From contig CABRWN010000133.1 of the NCBI GenBank assembly GCA_902474645.1, positions 1 to 5,881 of the forward strand: DNA of 5,881 bases. Direction: 5' to 3'. The position numbers were made by a program, and so were the translations under genes. A model generated the notes under the pieces. It was not told the DNA's origin. It saw only the letters and a program-made list of their open reading frames with translations, and searched no databases. Source of the DNA: an uncultured Collinsella sp. GTDB lineage: Bacteria > Actinomycetota > Coriobacteriia > Coriobacteriales > Coriobacteriaceae. This document shows positions 4,145-5,881 of the stretch, piece after piece (position 1 is the first letter of the stretch; every line of letters begins with the position of its first letter).

Positions 4145-5881
4145 ATGGCCACCGCCGACCCCAAGAAGAAAAAGAAGAAGCGCAAGAAGAAAGAGTCACT
4201 CGAGCATAAGCGCAACCGCATCCTGGTAGCGCTGGGCATTTTTGCCGTGGTGTACGCCCTCGATGAGTTCGGCACCCTCACCGCCGCATTCGGTACCCCG
4301 GGCGACATCTACGCCAGCTTTATGCTGTTCCTCATACCGTTTTTGATTGCCGGCTACGACGTGCTGCAAAAGGCATTCAATAATATCCGCCGCGGCAAGG
4401 CCTTCGATGAGAGCTTCCTTATGGCAGTCGCGACCATCGGCGCGTTTGCCATGGTGCTCTTCCCCGATACCGACCCGCACATGGCCGAAGGCGCCGCCGT
4501 CATGCTGTTCTACCAGGTCGGCGAGCTGTTCCAGGCATACGCCGTGGGCAAGAGCCGCAAGTCGATCAGCGCCATGATGGACATCGCGCCCGACTACGCT
4601 AACGTCGAGCAAGCCGACGGCACACTCGAACAGGTCTTCCCCGATGACATCGCCGTCGGCACCGTGATCGTGGTCAAGCCGGGCGAGCGCGTGCCCATCG
4701 ACGGCGTCATCGTCGAAGGCGAAACCCAGCTCGACACCGCCGCACTCACGGGCGAGTCAGTTCCCCGCCCCGCCAAGTCCGGCGACGACATCATCAGCGG
4801 CTGCATCAACATGGCGGGGCTCATCCACGTGCGCACCACCAAGCCATTTGGCGAATCCACCGTCGCGCGCGTCCTGGAACTCGTGGAGAATGCCAGCGAA
4901 AAGAAGGCGCGCACCGAGAACTTCATCACGCGCTTCGCCCGCGTCTACACGCCCGCCGTCACCGGCGCGGCCGCGGTGCTCGCGCTCGGCGGCGGCTTGG
5001 TCACCGGCGCCTGGTCCGACTGGATCCTGCGCGGCCTGACCTTCCTGGTCGTCAGCTGCCCGTGCGCGTTGGTGATCAGCGTGCCGCTCAGTTTCTTTGG
5101 CGGCATCGGCGGCGCCTCCAAGCTGGGCGTTCTCATCAAGGGTTCTAACTACCTCGAGACGCTCGCCGACGTGGACACCGTCGTCTTTGACAAGACGGGC
5201 ACCCTCACCAACGGCACGTTCTCGGTGGTCGCGGTACACCCCGAGGCCGGCTATACCGAGCAGTCGCTGCTCGAAGTCGCAGCCCTTGCTGAGTCGTTCT
5301 CCGATCACCCCATCGCGCAGTCCGTACGTGTCGCCTACCAGGGCGTGGTCGACCCCAAGCGCGTTAGCAACTCCGCCAACGACGCGGGCCACGGCGTGAC
5401 GGCAACCATCGACGGCAAGCACGTCGTCGTCGGCAACGCAAAGATGCTCGCCGCGGCCGGAGTCGAAGCGCCCGATTGCGAGGTCGTCGGAACGATTCTG
5501 CATGTGCTCGTTGACGGCGTGTACGCCGGCCACATCGTGATTGCAGACACCGTTAAGGCCGATGCCGAACAGACGATCCGCGACCTGCACGCCGCCGGCG
5601 TCAAGCGCACCGTCATGCTCACGGGCGACCGCGAGGAAGTGGCTGCTGCGGTGGCCAAGCAGCTCTGCCTCGACGAGTTCCACGCGCAGCTCCTGCCGGG
5701 CGACAAGGTCGAGCGTGTTGAAGCGCTGCTCGCGGCCGAAAGCGGCAAGGGCAAGCTCGCCTTTGTCGGCGACGGCATCAACGATGCGCCCGTGCTCACC
5801 CGTGCAGACGTTGGCATTGCCATGGGCGCCATGGGTTCCGACGCCGCAATTGAGGCCGCCGACGTGGTGCTGATGGACGAC
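4145..5881 (+). CDS. P1B-2-type heavy-metal ATPase (ZntA/CadA-like Zn/Cd/Pb exporter), 3' end outside window
   Basis: A membrane pump that uses ATP to export Zn(II), Cd(II) or Pb(II). The 579 codons present have no stop; relatives without an HMA domain are about 620-650 residues, so the C-terminal membrane pair is off the edge. Order of parts: polybasic tail (ten Lys/Arg, residues 7-16); membrane segments near 26-42, 55-72, 90-106 and 115-132; actuator loop with TGES (202-205); membrane segments near 265-290 and 293-320, the latter with the SCPCAL metal site (C305, C307); DKTGT with the phosphorylated D349; HP of the nucleotide domain (H388-P389); TGDR; and GDGIND (542-547). CPC with FYQVGELFQ...MDIAPD resembles CadA/ZntA rather than copper pumps. 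The ATG has GGGAGG 9 bases upstream. There is no N-terminal HMA domain; the small HMA protein upstream may replace it. Confidence 0.93.
   Translation, partial: MATADPKKKKKKRKKKESLEHKRNRILVALGIFAVVYALDEFGTLTAAFGTPGDIYASFMLFLIPFLIAGYDVLQKAFNNIRRGKAFDESFLMAVATIGAFAMVLFPDTDPHMAEGAAVMLFYQVGELFQAYAVGKSRKSISAMMDIAPDYANVEQADGTLEQVFPDDIAVGTVIVVKPGERVPIDGVIVEGETQLDTAALTGESVPRPAKSGDDIISGCINMAGLIHVRTTKPFGESTVARVLELVENASEKKARTENFITRFARVYTPAVTGAAAVLALGGGLVTGAWSDWILRGLTFLVVSCPCALVISVPLSFFGGIGGASKLGVLIKGSNYLETLADVDTVVFDKTGTLTNGTFSVVAVHPEAGYTEQSLLEVAALAESFSDHPIAQSVRVAYQGVVDPKRVSNSANDAGHGVTATIDGKHVVVGNAKMLAAAGVEAPDCEVVGTILHVLVDGVYAGHIVIADTVKADAEQTIRDLHAAGVKRTVMLTGDREEVAAAVAKQLCLDEFHAQLLPGDKVERVEALLAAESGKGKLAFVGDGINDAPVLTRADVGIAMGAMGSDAAIEAADVVLMDD

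Noticed and set aside
3361..4308. 315-residue minus-strand frame opposite the repressor and HMA genes
   Set aside because: It covers two well-supported genes, operators and a terminator on the plus strand, and has no domain of its own.
4757..5683. 308-residue minus-strand frame opposite the ATPase
   Set aside because: It is antisense to conserved P-type ATPase motifs; openness follows from GC-rich third positions.
1..5881. CRISPR arrays, tRNA or rRNA genes
   Set aside because: No regularly spaced repeats and no tRNA- or rRNA-like sequence were seen on either strand.

Overview
The window looks like a piece of a Coriobacteriia chromosome, most likely Collinsella or a close relative. The metal-resistance genes on the right have moderately high GC with C- or G-ending codons. 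The middle is AT-richer, and the left carries a very GC-rich IS110-type insertion sequence. The assignment rests on composition and gene style only; no marker gene is present.

Left part (1-1585): an IS110-family element, about 1.46 kb, predicted at 54-1514. The flanks meet at a shared GCGTC containing a GT core. Removing one core copy plus the element joins a plus-strand reading frame on the left (from position 2) in frame to one on the right that stops at 1585. Between the left end and the transposase, 75-258 can fold into a two-lobed RNA. Short stretches in its loops match the left flank, the right flank and the right end of the element. That is the layout expected of an IS110 bridge RNA. 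The transposase (283-1510) has the DEDD RuvC-like residues in one frame and the serine-containing transposase domain in the +1 frame, so it is frameshifted near 700-720. Its C-terminus carries an extra XRE-like helix-turn-helix.

Middle part (1586-3322): AT-richer accessory DNA. It holds a 396-residue protein (1787-2977) with a probable DUF559/Vsr-like PD-(D/E)XK nuclease fold behind an N-terminal region that looks AbiEi-like. Short unassigned reading frames or gene remnants lie on both sides of it.

Right part (3323-5881): a compact metal-efflux locus. A strong sigma70-type promoter with an overlapping operator drives an SmtB/CadC-type ArsR repressor that keeps all four alpha5 metal ligands. 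It is followed by a stand-alone 72-residue HMA metal-binding protein, a terminator-like hairpin, a third copy of the operator, and a P1B-2 (ZntA/CadA-like) Zn/Cd/Pb ATPase that runs off the right edge. The likely logic is that the repressor leaves its three operators when zinc, cadmium or lead binds, releasing both the repressor-HMA transcript and the pump. The small HMA protein probably does the job of the N-terminal HMA domain that the pump lacks.
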